Source: an uncultured Clostridia bacterium (GTDB lineage Bacteria; Bacillota; Clostridia; Peptostreptococcales; Anaerovoracaceae). From it: a stretch of 44,391 bases of DNA. The translations under genes were made by a program, and so were the position numbers. This document shows, piece after piece, positions 33,906 to 42,768 of this stretch. Under the pieces are notes generated by a model. The model did not search any database and was not told where the DNA came from. It saw nothing but the letters and a program-made list of their open reading frames with translations. The stretch is from contig CALLHZ010000080.1 of assembly GCA_938009115.1 (NCBI GenBank), positions 1 to 44,391 of the forward strand. The letters are read 5' to 3'. How positions within the stretch are numbered: the first letter of the stretch is position 1; every line of letters begins with the position of its first letter.

Positions 33906-34859
33906 ATGAGAAGCAATGTGTACCTTTCAGGCCTAAGAACAGCGGTGTTCGATATCGAAACGACCGGATTGTATCCGACCAGCGACAAACTGATCCTCGG
34001 AGGAGTCCTCTCTGCGGAAGACAGATCAGTAGTCCAGCACTTTGCAGAAGACCCTTCTATGGAAGCGGATGTGATACAACGGACGCTGGATGACTTGAGC
34101 GCCTATGACGCCATCATTACTTATAATGGCGATTCTTTTGACTGGCCCTTTTTATTCAGCCGTGCCCGCCGATATGGCCTGTCCACAGCGCGAACACCGT
34201 TCCAATCCATCGATCTGTATCGCTGGCTTAAGCTGTATTGGCCCCAGGCCCAGCGGCTTCCCAGTCTTCGGCAAAAGTCCGTGGAGATCGCCCTTGGGCT
34301 CTCCGACAATCGGGAAGATGTGATCAGCGGCGCGGATTCTGCCCAATTGTACAAAAATTATACGCTGAACAAAGACCCGTGCCACAAGCGGGATATGCTG
34401 TTGCACAACCGGGATGATCTGACGCAGCTTGCCCGGATCGCCGATGCGCTGCCGTTCCTTCCCTATCACAAAATTGCCATGGAGCAAGGCTTTCTGATCA
34501 AAGGAGCCGTCAGAAACATCCGCATCAACAGGGTTTCCTTGAACGGGCTCCGCCTTGCGGCATCCGGAGTCACCGACAAAGGACTTCTTCCCGCCTCGAT
34601 TTACGGCGCAAATTACATTTTTGAGTACGACACGTCGGACGGTTCGGTTGCACTCACGGTCCAATGTGAAAAGCGGGACGGCCTTATTTTTGCCCATACC
34701 GATGGAATGCCCGTTTCGCTCGAGCATTTTGAGGACTTGGGAAGTCTGCACCGCGGTTATCTGGTTTTGAAGGACGCAGCACAAAATTTAGAAAGGACCG
34801 CGTGTTTGCTGGTACGGGAAATGATCGCATCCCTCATGAAGGAGGATTTAAACGGATGA
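33906..34859 (+). CDS. YprB-like RNase H-fold (DEDD) exonuclease domain protein, 317 aa
   Basis: Ribonuclease H-like protein of the YprB type. DEDD exonuclease signatures: Exo I with Asp and Glu in VFDIETTGLYPTSD (about 14-27), Exo II in ITYNGDSFDWPFL (about 76-88), Exo III in HNRDDLTQLARI (about 161-172). A C-terminal extension of about 130 residues has no recognised domain. The substrate is probably nucleic acid. No Shine-Dalgarno sequence precedes the ATG at 33906, and a terminator ends 24 bases upstream, so expression may depend on read-through or a nearly leaderless transcript. The stop overlaps the proA start (ATGA), so this is the first gene of a coupled operon. Confidence 0.82.
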   Translation: MRSNVYLSGLRTAVFDIETTGLYPTSDKLILGGVLSAEDRSVVQHFAEDPSMEADVIQRTLDDLSAYDAIITYNGDSFDWPFLFSRARRYGLSTARTPFQSIDLYRWLKLYWPQAQRLPSLRQKSVEIALGLSDNREDVISGADSAQLYKNYTLNKDPCHKRDMLLHNRDDLTQLARIADALPFLPYHKIAMEQGFLIKGAVRNIRINRVSLNGLRLAASGVTDKGLLPASIYGANYIFEYDTSDGSVALTVQCEKRDGLIFAHTDGMPVSLEHFEDLGSLHRGYLVLKDAAQNLERTACLLVREMIASLMKEDLNG

Positions 34860-36139
34860 AACAGGATCTTAGAGACCTTGCAAAGGACATAAAACTGCAT
34901 TCTGTCTACCTTGCTTCTTTGCAGGGAAGCCGTCGCAACGAGGCGCTTTTTGCGATCCGTTCAGCGTTGCGCGCAAAAAGTGAGGAGATCTTTGCGGAAA
35001 ACCGCCTGGATCTGGACGCTGGACGCATAAACGGCCTGCCGGAACCTATTTTAAAGAGACTGCGCTTCGATGAGGCGAAACTCCAGGCTGTTCTGACCGG
35101 TATCGACGATTTGATCGCCCTGCCCGACCCTTTAGGGCGGCGACTTCTCCATCGTGAGCTGGATGCAGATCTGACGTTGGAACGTATATCCTGCCCCATT
35201 GGGGTGATTGGTGTGATTTTCGAATCCCGGCCAGATGCGCTGGTCCAGATCGCCGCATTATGCTTGAAAAGCGGCAACTGCGCATTGATGAAGGGCGGAA
35301 GCGAAGCTATCAATACCAACCGGATCCTCTACCGCGTCATTTTCGAGGCGGCCTGCAGCTGCGGCATCGACCCTCATTTTCTGACGCTGCTGGAAAGCAG
35401 AAGTCAAATCGACGAGCTCCTGGGCTGCGAGGGGTCTATCGATTTGCTGATCCCCAGGGGCTCCAACGAGTTCGTGTCCTATATTATGGATCACACGAAA
35501 ATACCCGTCATGGGCCACGCTTCCGGCGTATGCCATATCTATGTCGGCCCTTCAGCAAACATCGCAAAGTCTGTTCCGGTCGTGCTGGATTCCAAACTTC
35601 AATATGTGGTGGTCTGCAATGCGGCAGAAACCCTTCTGGTGCACAAGGACATCGCACAGGCTTTTCTGCCGGCGCTGGTGAGGGAACTGGACGGCCGCGC
35701 CCTTGAGATCCGGGGCGACGCAGCCACTGCCGGGATCATCCCCTGCGAGCCTGCCGAAGAGTCTGATTTCGGCATTGAATTTTCCGACACTGTCCTTTCT
35801 GTCAAGGTCGTGTCTTCTGTCAGCGAAGCCATCGATCACATCAACCGCTACGGCTCGGCGCACACCGACGCCATCCTGACGGAAGATCCCCAGGAAGCGG
35901 ATACATTCTTTTCCTTAGTGGATTCCGCCTCGTTGATGCACAACTGCTCCACGCGTTTTGCCGACGGCTTCCGCTACGGCTTTGGAGCCGAAGTGGGTAT
36001 TTCCACAGGAAAACTCCATGCCCGTGGACCTGTGGGTCTGGAAGGGCTCACGACCTATAAATATTTGTTGCGGGGCGCCGGGCAGATCGTTGCGCCTTAC
36101 GCAAGCGGGGAAAAATCCTTCCATTTCAAAGATCTGTAA
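34856..36139 (+). CDS. proA: Gamma-glutamyl phosphate reductase, 427 aa
   Basis: NADPH-dependent second step of proline synthesis. It has the aldehyde dehydrogenase fold with the catalytic cysteine in LMHNCSTRFADG. Conserved ProA stretches include GVIGVIFESRPDALVQIAALCLKSGNC, KGGSEAINTNR, LIPRGSNEFV and the C-terminal GFGAEVGISTGKLHARGPVGLEGLTTYKY. The ATG at 34856 overlaps the upstream stop (ATGA) and has GGAGG 10 bases ahead, so I reject the longer frame to 34802. It is separated from proB and proC, which lie on the opposite strand 7-9 kb to the left. Confidence 0.96.
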   Translation: MKQDLRDLAKDIKLHSVYLASLQGSRRNEALFAIRSALRAKSEEIFAENRLDLDAGRINGLPEPILKRLRFDEAKLQAVLTGIDDLIALPDPLGRRLLHRELDADLTLERISCPIGVIGVIFESRPDALVQIAALCLKSGNCALMKGGSEAINTNRILYRVIFEAACSCGIDPHFLTLLESRSQIDELLGCEGSIDLLIPRGSNEFVSYIMDHTKIPVMGHASGVCHIYVGPSANIAKSVPVVLDSKLQYVVVCNAAETLLVHKDIAQAFLPALVRELDGRALEIRGDAATAGIIPCEPAEESDFGIEFSDTVLSVKVVSSVSEAIDHINRYGSAHTDAILTEDPQEADTFFSLVDSASLMHNCSTRFADGFRYGFGAEVGISTGKLHARGPVGLEGLTTYKYLLRGAGQIVAPYASGEKSFHFKDL

Positions 36140-36158
36140 CCGTGCAAGGAGGCCTTCC

Positions 36159-36962
36159 ATGCGAATTGCTTGTATCGGCGACTGCTGCATAGACTGCTAT
36201 CGGGAGCTCAACAGACGTTACCCTACCGGAAATGTTGTGGATACCGCAGTCAATCTGGTAAAGCTGGGGACACCGGCTTCCGTAATCAGTACGGCAGGAA
36301 ACGATGAAAACGGCCGATGGATCATAGATTCTCTCCAAAAGGAAGGCGTCGATGTTTCCAGACTGAAAACTGCCCCTGGCCCCACTGCGATCACTTTCAT
36401 GGACATGGCTGGTACGGACCGAATCCACGGAGATTATGTCGAAGGTGTGATGGAAAATATCGTTTTCGATGAGGATGATATGGCTTTTGCCTGCGAGCAC
36501 GACCTTGCCCACACAGCGCTGTGGGGTAAAGCGGATGCTGTGCTCCATCGATTGAAAGCCTGTGGCATTCCTGTCAGTTTTGATTATGCGGACCGCCTGG
36601 ACCATCCGCTGACGCAATCCACGCTGCCCTTCGTTGATTTCGGTTTTTTTTCCTATCATTCAGGACGAGATGCCAAAATTGAACGTTATCTGAAAAATAA
36701 AGTCGAACAGGGCATGAAAATCGCCACCGCCACATTCGGGGCGAAAGGCAGTTTGTCCTGGGACGGCAGCAATTTTCATACCGGTCCGGTCTATCCTGCG
36801 AAAGTCGTCAACACGGTAGGCGCCGGCGACAGCTTTATCGCCGGTTTTCTCCACGGACTGATCCGCGGTTATGAACTGCAGGAGTGTCTTCGCATCGGAG
36901 CCCGTATCGCAGCCGATGTTGTCCAGGTCTTTGAACCCTGGGTCATCGACAGGAAAGGATGA
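36159..36962 (+). CDS. PfkB-family sugar kinase, FrlD (fructoselysine 6-kinase)-like, 267 aa
   Basis: Ribokinase-fold kinase that strongly resembles E. coli FrlD along its length: N-terminal IACIGDCCIDCY, GDYVEGVMENIVFDEDD, HTALWGKADAVL, SFDYADR and the PfkB signature 2 NTVGAGDSFIAGFLHGLIRG, which includes the catalytic Asp. The start is the ATG at 36159, with AAGGAGGCCTTCC in front; the frame before it lies inside proA. In FrlD the substrate is the Amadori product fructoselysine, which FrlB then cleaves. No FrlB deglycase is in this window, so another glycosylated amine or sugar may be the substrate. It lies 19 bases after proA and 4 before the amidohydrolase. Confidence 0.82.
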   Translation: MRIACIGDCCIDCYRELNRRYPTGNVVDTAVNLVKLGTPASVISTAGNDENGRWIIDSLQKEGVDVSRLKTAPGPTAITFMDMAGTDRIHGDYVEGVMENIVFDEDDMAFACEHDLAHTALWGKADAVLHRLKACGIPVSFDYADRLDHPLTQSTLPFVDFGFFSYHSGRDAKIERYLKNKVEQGMKIATATFGAKGSLSWDGSNFHTGPVYPAKVVNTVGAGDSFIAGFLHGLIRGYELQECLRIGARIAADVVQVFEPWVIDRKG

Positions 36963-36966
36963 TTGT

Positions 36967-37830
36967 ATGTTTATCGATATCCATGTGCACCCGGATTTTT
37001 ACGAGCCCCTGAATTCCAATCCCCAACGGGAAGCCCTCCGGCATGAGCAGCTAAACATCCACCGAAACGGGACTGCGCCGCTGGTTCATGTTTTCAACCA
37101 GATGAAATGCGCCGGCTTGGATCGGCTTTGTCTCCTCCCCCGGGATTGCTCCACATTTCTTGGTCATTCATTGGTCACCAACGAAGAGATCAGCGGCTTA
37201 TGCAGCCTGTATCCTGATCGTTTTATCGGATTCGCATCGGTGGATCCTGCCCGGCAGGATGCGCCGGATATCCTGGAATCCGCGTTTACCGATCAGAAAC
37301 TTGCAGGGCTGAAGTTACACCCTGCCCGACAGCATTTTTATCCTTCCGACCCGGCTCTGAATGCGCTGTATGGTCTTTGTGAAAAATACGATAAGCCGAT
37401 CCTTTTCCATTGCGGGCTATCTATGGAATCCGATGCGCCTGCCCACTTTGCAAGGCCTTTGGCATTCGAAGAGCTTGCCATGCGCCGCCCGGCGCTCCGC
37501 ATATGCTTGGCTCATTTCGGCTGGCCCTGGGTCAAGGAAACGGCGATGCTGATGCTGAAGTACCGGAACGTGTATGCAGATACGGCTTTGCTTTATTTTG
37601 ACAGCGCCATTGAATTTTATCGCCAGGTTTTTACCCGGGAGATCCCGGCCACGTGGATCGACCGCAGCCTTCGCAATCAGGTAATGTTCGGCAGCAACAA
37701 TCCCAGGTTTGAACAGATCCGAATGGCTGATGCGATCGCAAAGCTCGGCTTCAGGGACAGCACGCTGGATCTGATCCGCGGCGGCAATGCTTTGGAATTT
37801 CTCCGGCTGGAGAACAAGGAGACACGATGA
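36967..37830 (+). CDS. Amidohydrolase 2-family TIM-barrel protein, 287 aa
   Basis: Metal-dependent hydrolase/decarboxylase fold (amidohydrolase 2, ACMSD-like). Metal ligands visible: His6 and His8 in MFIDIHVHPD, a His in ILFHCG and one in CLAHFGWPW. At the place of the usual catalytic Asp (family GSDxPR) the sequence is GSNNPR, so Asn replaces Asp. The start is the ATG at 36967 with AAAGGATGATTGT in front. It is the fourth gene of the plus-strand operon and its stop overlaps the yjbQ start (ATGA). The substrate is unknown; the neighbouring kinase and YjbQ suggest small-molecule processing. Confidence 0.82.
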   Translation: MFIDIHVHPDFYEPLNSNPQREALRHEQLNIHRNGTAPLVHVFNQMKCAGLDRLCLLPRDCSTFLGHSLVTNEEISGLCSLYPDRFIGFASVDPARQDAPDILESAFTDQKLAGLKLHPARQHFYPSDPALNALYGLCEKYDKPILFHCGLSMESDAPAHFARPLAFEELAMRRPALRICLAHFGWPWVKETAMLMLKYRNVYADTALLYFDSAIEFYRQVFTREIPATWIDRSLRNQVMFGSNNPRFEQIRMADAIAKLGFRDSTLDLIRGGNALEFLRLENKETR

Positions 37831-38258
37831 TATTCAATAAAGAGTTGACCTACATGACCGAGAATTATATCCAGTTTATCCTCCTCACCAAGGACCTCGA
37901 ACAAGCTGCGGCGGAAAGCGGTATCCGAAACGGCATGCTCACCGCGATCACAAAGCACACGACGACAGGCATTGCCGTCAATGAAGCGCTGGAGTGCCTG
38001 GAAAGCGACCTTGATCTATTTTTAAAAACCATTGCACCCGAGGATTTTCCCTATGCACATGCGCACATACTGCGGGAGTATGGCTCCACAGGAGGCAATC
38101 CCACAGGCCACATCAAAGCCCATCTTACAGGGAACCACTGTCATTTCCCTATCGTTGACGGGATTCTGATCCGGGGAGGCGCTCAGGATATCTACCTGAT
38201 GGAATTTGACGGGCCCTCGGCAAGAAGAAGCGTGCTGGTCCAGATCCAAGGTGAATAA
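37827..38258 (+). CDS. YjbQ/UPF0047 family protein, 143 aa
   Basis: Member of the YjbQ (UPF0047) family, trimeric proteins with a conserved His cluster that show weak thiamine phosphate synthase activity in E. coli. Family motifs are TKHTTTGIAVNEAL, HAHILREYGS, NPTGHIKAHLTGNHCHFPIVDG and RGGAQDIYLMEFDGPSARR. Translationally coupled to the amidohydrolase (ATGA overlap) and followed by a strong bidirectional terminator, so it ends the operon. The biological role of the family is unsettled. Confidence 0.88.
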   Translation: MIFNKELTYMTENYIQFILLTKDLEQAAAESGIRNGMLTAITKHTTTGIAVNEALECLESDLDLFLKTIAPEDFPYAHAHILREYGSTGGNPTGHIKAHLTGNHCHFPIVDGILIRGGAQDIYLMEFDGPSARRSVLVQIQGE

Positions 38259-38265
38259 CGAATCA

Positions 38266-38291
38266 AAAGAGGAGGCTGACGCCTCCTCTTT
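38266..38291. terminator. Bidirectional terminator between yjbQ and the acyl-CoA synthetase gene
   Basis: A perfect 11-bp stem (AAAGAGGAGGC at 38266-38276, complement 38281-38291) has the loop TGAC. It is T-rich on the plus side (TTTCTTGAT) and A-rich before the left arm, so it can serve both convergent operons, which end at 38258 and 38310. Confidence 0.85.
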
Positions 38292-38309
38292 CTTGATCAT
38301 TTTTTCTTT

Positions 38310-40400
38310 CTATTCGGCATAGGCTAGGACAGCGTCCACGGCGCATACACCCTTCTCATACACGAACAAAGGATTGATGTCCATTTCCGCCAACGAATTT
38401 TTCTGATCCTTTGCCATTTCTCCTGCCTTGACGATCACATCAACCAATGCTTCCAGGTCTAAAGGCGCAGAGCCTCTGTATCCGGTGATCAGCTTTGCTG
38501 ATTTCAGAGAAAGGACCATATCCATGGCCTCTTTTCTGCTGACCGGCGCAGGACAGAGGGAAACGTCCTTGAACAGCTCGACGAAGACACCGCCCAGACC
38601 GCACATCACGGCAGGTCCAAGCTGCGGATCATTTTTCACACCGATAATGATTTCGAGCCCCTTCTCTACCATCTTCTGGAGAAGAACGCCTTCGATCTTT
38701 GCATCAGGGCAATGCTTTGCTGCATTTTCCAGGATCTCGCCGAAAGCCTTTTGTGCACTTTCAACATCCCGGATACCCAGTTTGACGCCGCCGATATCGG
38801 TTTTATGCAGGATGTCAGCGGAGCAGATCTTGGCGACCAGAGGGAAGCCCAGTTCCGCAACAGCAGCCTGCACTTCCTCCGGCGTATTGACCAGCCTGGA
38901 GTCAGCCGAAGGGATGCCCCATTCGGCAAGCTTTTTCTTGCCCTCAAATTCAGACAGATACTTCAGCGGCTTTTCGGTCAGGCTTTCGTCCGCAGGTCCG
39001 CAGGCAGATTCTTTTTCCGCATACTGATAGGATACGAAATCAGCCAGGTGCTTGACCAGCCGGAATCCGTAGGTGCTGGTAGGCAGGATGGGAATGCCGG
39101 CGTCCCGAAGCATGTTTCTGATCTCCGGCGCGCGGGAACACTCCATAAAAGGCATCATCAGCACCGGCTTGGCATCAGGGCCTTCCTTGGCCTTCACCAG
39201 CCCCTGGGCGATGTGTAGCGTAACGTCGCTGTCCAGCGTAGGATGAGGCGTAAAGCCGCAGACGACCATATTGATCTGAGGATCGCTCATGACTGTTTTG
39301 ATCAACGTAGAATATCCGACCGGATCGTGGGCCAGTGTGGCCGTGGTATCCAGGGGATTGTTCGGCGTTGAATAGGAAGGAAGCAACCCCCTCACCTTTT
39401 CCAACGTTTCCGGGGCAAATGCCGGGTAATGGAGTCCTACCTCGTCGCCGAAATCAGCGGAGATCGCTGTTTCACCGCCTGAAAGGCACATCGCGCAAAG
39501 ATTCGGTCCTGCCGGCAGTTTGTCGAGTATGGAGAACATCTGGGAAGTCGACAAGAGCTCCTCCATGTCCCAGACCCGAATAACGCCGTATTTTTTGAAC
39601 ATGGCGTCAAAGACCTTGTCGGCGCCGGACAGACTGCCTGTGTGGGAACTTGCGATTTGGCTGCCCTTCTCGGAGCGGCCGGTTTTCAGGATCACCACCG
39701 GCTTTTTCTTTTTCGCGGCTTTTTCCAGCACTTTCACGAATTCCTTCGGGCGCTTGACGCCTTCCAGATAGAGGGATACCACTGCAGTGCCCGGGTCATC
39801 CACGAGGAAATCGAAGTACTCTTCCATGCTCACCACGAAGCTGTTTCCCGCTGAAATGATGTAAGAGTAATCCATATGCTCCATGTCCACGGCGTTTAAT
39901 CCAACCTGGCCGCTTTGGGAAATGAGACCGACTCTGCCTTTTCTTTCCGCTTTGTCCACTTCGAGTCCAAAAGCATAGACCCCGTCGATAAAGTTGATGT
40001 AACCAGCACAGTTGGGGCCCATCAAAAGCATGCCCAACTCATTGCACAAGTCCAGCAGTTCCTGCTGAAGTCTCTTTCCTTCTTCCGTACCCGTTTCTCC
40101 GTAGCCGCTGGCATAGACGACTGCCGAATGGCAACCGACGGCAGCCGCTTCCCGGAGCATTTGGGGCACCAGTCCCGCGTTGACGCAAAGGATCACCAGA
40201 TCCGGAGATTCCGGCAATTCCGCAAGACTGTTGTAGCACTTCTTTCCGTATAATTCGTCTTTTTTCGGATTGATAAAATATACTTTCTTGGGCTCTTCCG
40301 TATAGAGCAAGTTCGTGCATGTGCTCCTGGAAAACCCTGGTCTGTCCGAAGCGCCGATCACGGCTATGACATTCGGCTTCAAAAGATTGCTGATGCTCAT
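38310..40400 (-). CDS. ADP-forming acyl-CoA synthetase (fused alpha-beta), 696 aa
   Basis: Converts acyl-CoA, ADP and phosphate to acid, CoA and ATP (substrate-level phosphorylation). Domains in order: CoA-binding Rossmann domain (1-130, VIAVIGASDRPGFSR), succinyl-CoA-ligase-like domains (about 145-450, GLISQSGQVGLNAVD and the SSHTGSLSG segment near the phospho-His region), and an ATP-grasp domain (about 475-696, FPLVAKICSADILHKTDIGGVKLGI and EMDINPLFVYE). The alpha-beta fusion is the type found in Archaea and anaerobic Firmicutes. It lies 3 bases after the oxidoreductase gamma gene and so is the last gene of that operon. The acyl substrate should be the acyl-CoA made by that oxidoreductase. 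Confidence 0.93.
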   Translation of the reverse strand: MSISNLLKPNVIAVIGASDRPGFSRSTCTNLLYTEEPKKVYFINPKKDELYGKKCYNSLAELPESPDLVILCVNAGLVPQMLREAAAVGCHSAVVYASGYGETGTEEGKRLQQELLDLCNELGMLLMGPNCAGYINFIDGVYAFGLEVDKAERKGRVGLISQSGQVGLNAVDMEHMDYSYIISAGNSFVVSMEEYFDFLVDDPGTAVVSLYLEGVKRPKEFVKVLEKAAKKKKPVVILKTGRSEKGSQIASSHTGSLSGADKVFDAMFKKYGVIRVWDMEELLSTSQMFSILDKLPAGPNLCAMCLSGGETAISADFGDEVGLHYPAFAPETLEKVRGLLPSYSTPNNPLDTTATLAHDPVGYSTLIKTVMSDPQINMVVCGFTPHPTLDSDVTLHIAQGLVKAKEGPDAKPVLMMPFMECSRAPEIRNMLRDAGIPILPTSTYGFRLVKHLADFVSYQYAEKESACGPADESLTEKPLKYLSEFEGKKKLAEWGIPSADSRLVNTPEEVQAAVAELGFPLVAKICSADILHKTDIGGVKLGIRDVESAQKAFGEILENAAKHCPDAKIEGVLLQKMVEKGLEIIIGVKNDPQLGPAVMCGLGGVFVELFKDVSLCPAPVSRKEAMDMVLSLKSAKLITGYRGSAPLDLEALVDVIVKAGEMAKDQKNSLAEMDINPLFVYEKGVCAVDAVLAYAE

Positions 40401-40403
40401 AGT

Positions 40404-40946
40404 CTATCCCTTTTGGGCTTCACCGACGGCGAAGCCTTTCTCATATGCCTGGAGATTTAACGAGTTATCGATCTTTTTCTTTTCGAAATACTTTTCGATT
40501 CCCGTGGACATTTCTTCCTTTGTCAAAACACCGGTGGCGCCGACGAAGGTCCCAAGGACGATCAGATTCACCGCTCTGGGATTATTCAACTCGACGGCGA
40601 TATCGTTCGCCGCGATCTCAACGACTTTGACGTCGCTCCTGGTTGGCTTTTCCTTAACGATCGAAGTGTTGAGGATGATCATTCCGCCGGGGACCACATC
40701 GCTCTCGAATTTTTTCAGCGACGGCTCGTTCATGGCGATGAGCACGTCGATCTTGTTGACATAAGGACTGGCGATGGGTTCATCGCTGATTTTGATGCTG
40801 CAGTTTGCTGTACCGCCGCGCATTTCCGCGCCGTAGGACGGGATCCAGGTGACTTCGTTTCCTGCCAGCATCGCCGTATTGGCCAAAATGAGGCCCATGG
40901 TCAAAACGCCCTGTCCGCCAAAGCCTGAACAGATGATTCCTGTCAT
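40404..40946 (-). CDS. 2-oxoacid:ferredoxin oxidoreductase gamma subunit, 180 aa
   Basis: Gamma (Pfam POR) domain subunit, beginning GIICSGFGGQGVLTMG with the typical glycine-rich turn and containing TWIPSYGAEMRGGTANC, a hallmark of 2-oxoacid oxidoreductase gamma chains. It binds part of the CoA site. AAGGAGGAGTAGAA precedes the ATG, and 2 bases separate it from the beta gene. The order delta, alpha, beta, gamma matches Kor/Vor operons. Confidence 0.93.
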   Translation of the reverse strand: MTGIICSGFGGQGVLTMGLILANTAMLAGNEVTWIPSYGAEMRGGTANCSIKISDEPIASPYVNKIDVLIAMNEPSLKKFESDVVPGGMIILNTSIVKEKPTRSDVKVVEIAANDIAVELNNPRAVNLIVLGTFVGATGVLTKEEMSTGIEKYFEKKKIDNSLNLQAYEKGFAVGEAQKG

Positions 40947-40948
40947 TT

Positions 40949-41686
40949 CTACTCCTCCTTGCTGTCTTTCAACACACCGAGCTTATATTCCTGGGCAACG
41001 ACATCCTCCAGCTTTTTGTAAGCCTTGACGGGATCCATATGCCAGTTGGTCGGGCAGGGTGACAGTATCTCTACAAATGAGTATCCTTTACCGGCAAGCT
41101 GGTTGTCAAAGGCTTTTCCGATGGCTCTCTTAGTCTGCGCGATCAGTTTTGCATTGGCCAGGGAACACCTTTCCACATAAGCTACCGGCATCTGAGCGAT
41201 CAGCTCGGCCAGTTTGAAAGGCTGACCGGTCAAAGCGGTGTTTCTGCCGTAAATGCTGGTGGCAGTTTTCTGCCCTTCCAGTGTTGTGGGCGCCATTTGC
41301 CCGCCGGTCATGCCGAACACGCCGTTGTTGACAAAAATCGCTGTGGTATTTTCATTGCGATAGGCAGCATAGAGAGACTCGGACAAACCGATGGCAGCCG
41401 CATCTCCATCGCCTTGATAAGTGTAGACCACGGCATCCGGTCTGGCTCTGCGCACACCACTGGCCACGGCAGGGGCACGCCCGTGCTGGGCCTGGATGCT
41501 GTCGGCTTTGATGACCGTGCTGACGAAGCAGGAGCAGCCTACAGCGTAAACCTGGATCGCATTGTCTTCCACGCCACGTTCTTCCAGAACCTGGGCGATC
41601 ATCTTCGCGATAAGCCCATGGCCGCAGCCCGGGCAGAACCTGTTGAATTCAGATATGAGTTTGGGTGTCAATAAATCTTTAGCCAT
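40949..41686 (-). CDS. 2-oxoacid:ferredoxin oxidoreductase beta subunit (TPP-binding), 245 aa
   Basis: Thiamine diphosphate-binding subunit. The TPP motif runs from YQGDGDAAAIG to FVNNGVFGMTGGQM (GDG...NN), and RFCPGCGHGLIAKMI and VGCSCF carry the conserved cysteine/glycine segments. The length (245) fits the short Vor/Kor-type beta chain without its own iron-sulfur domain. Two-oxoglutarate and branched-chain 2-oxoacid enzymes cannot be separated on sequence by eye. Confidence 0.93.
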   Translation of the reverse strand: MAKDLLTPKLISEFNRFCPGCGHGLIAKMIAQVLEERGVEDNAIQVYAVGCSCFVSTVIKADSIQAQHGRAPAVASGVRRARPDAVVYTYQGDGDAAAIGLSESLYAAYRNENTTAIFVNNGVFGMTGGQMAPTTLEGQKTATSIYGRNTALTGQPFKLAELIAQMPVAYVERCSLANAKLIAQTKRAIGKAFDNQLAGKGYSFVEILSPCPTNWHMDPVKAYKKLEDVVAQEYKLGVLKDSKEE

Positions 41687-41689
41687 AGT

Positions 41690-42757
41690 TTACACGCTCT
41701 TTTCCTTTCCCTCCAGCACGCTTTTGACGTAGGAGATAAATTCTTCCGTATCGGGAATCATTTTGCCGGTTGCATAGTTGTACACCGGCTTCCTGCCGTT
41801 CACGGCCAGACGAACATCTTCCACCATCTGTCCTAAGGCGGACATTTCTACGGAAACGAATCCTTTCAGATTTTCCGGAAGCTTCGCAAAAGCTTTGACC
41901 GGATACGGATACAGCGTGATGGGGCGGATCATGCCTACTTTATATCCTTGCTTGCGCGCGACATTGATGGCTTCTTTGCAGGTACGGGACATGATCCCAT
42001 AGGCCACAATGATCAGCTCGGCATCTTCCGTCATGTAGGATTCCCACATCTGCTCATTTTTTTCGATGGCAGTATATTTGGATCTGAGGTTTTCCACATA
42101 AGATTCCGGCGTTGTGAACTCGTAATAGCACTTGGATGTGACCTGCTTTTGGGGTTCGCCGCCTCTTCCCTTGATGGACCATGCGAACTGGTCCGGGTCA
42201 TGCTCCTTCATTTCGGGCAGAATGATGGGCTCCATCATCTGGCCTATGGCACCGTCATAATAGAGGATCGCGGGATTTTTGTACTGCTCCGCTTTGTCAT
42301 AGGCGTGGCTCACCAGGTCGACTGCTTCCTGTACAGAGGCCGGGGCAAATACGAGACAATGGTAATCCCCGTGGGCGCCGTTTTTGACGACCTGCCAATA
42401 ATCGCTTTGGGCCGGGACGATTTCGCCCAGACCATTGCCATAACGGACCACATCCACAAGCAGCGTGGGTAGCTCTGCGGACACGATATAGCCGATCCCT
42501 TCCTGGATCAGGTCAAAACCCGGGCCCGAAGAGCTTCCCAGCGTGCGCAGGCCGCAGGCCGCAGCGCCGTAGATCATGGATATGCCCGACAGTTCCGATT
42601 CGCTCTGTACAAAAGATCCGCCGACTTCGTCCAGTCTCCAGGACATGTATTCGACGATTTCGCTTTGGGGTGTGATCGGATATCCGCTGAAAAACCTGCA
42701 GCCCGCTCTGATTGCAGCTTCCGAGACGGCATCGTTTCCCTTCATCAATATTCTCAA
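41690..42757 (-). CDS. 2-oxoacid:ferredoxin oxidoreductase alpha subunit (VorB/KorA-like), 355 aa
   Basis: Alpha subunit with pyrimidine-binding TPP domain (about 1-180) including the opening KGNDAVSEAAIRAGCRFFSGYPITPQSEI and SESELSGISMIYGAA, then a transketolase C-like domain (about 240-350). The start is a TTG at 42757, supported by AGGAGG seven bases ahead; the first ATG is four codons later. It resembles proteins annotated as VorB (3-methyl-2-oxobutanoate dehydrogenase) as well as KorA. It would oxidatively decarboxylate a 2-oxoacid to acyl-CoA and reduce ferredoxin. Confidence 0.92.
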   Translation of the reverse strand: MRILMKGNDAVSEAAIRAGCRFFSGYPITPQSEIVEYMSWRLDEVGGSFVQSESELSGISMIYGAAACGLRTLGSSSGPGFDLIQEGIGYIVSAELPTLLVDVVRYGNGLGEIVPAQSDYWQVVKNGAHGDYHCLVFAPASVQEAVDLVSHAYDKAEQYKNPAILYYDGAIGQMMEPIILPEMKEHDPDQFAWSIKGRGGEPQKQVTSKCYYEFTTPESYVENLRSKYTAIEKNEQMWESYMTEDAELIIVAYGIMSRTCKEAINVARKQGYKVGMIRPITLYPYPVKAFAKLPENLKGFVSVEMSALGQMVEDVRLAVNGRKPVYNYATGKMIPDTEEFISYVKSVLEGKEKSV

Positions 42758-42768
42758 AACGTTACCTC

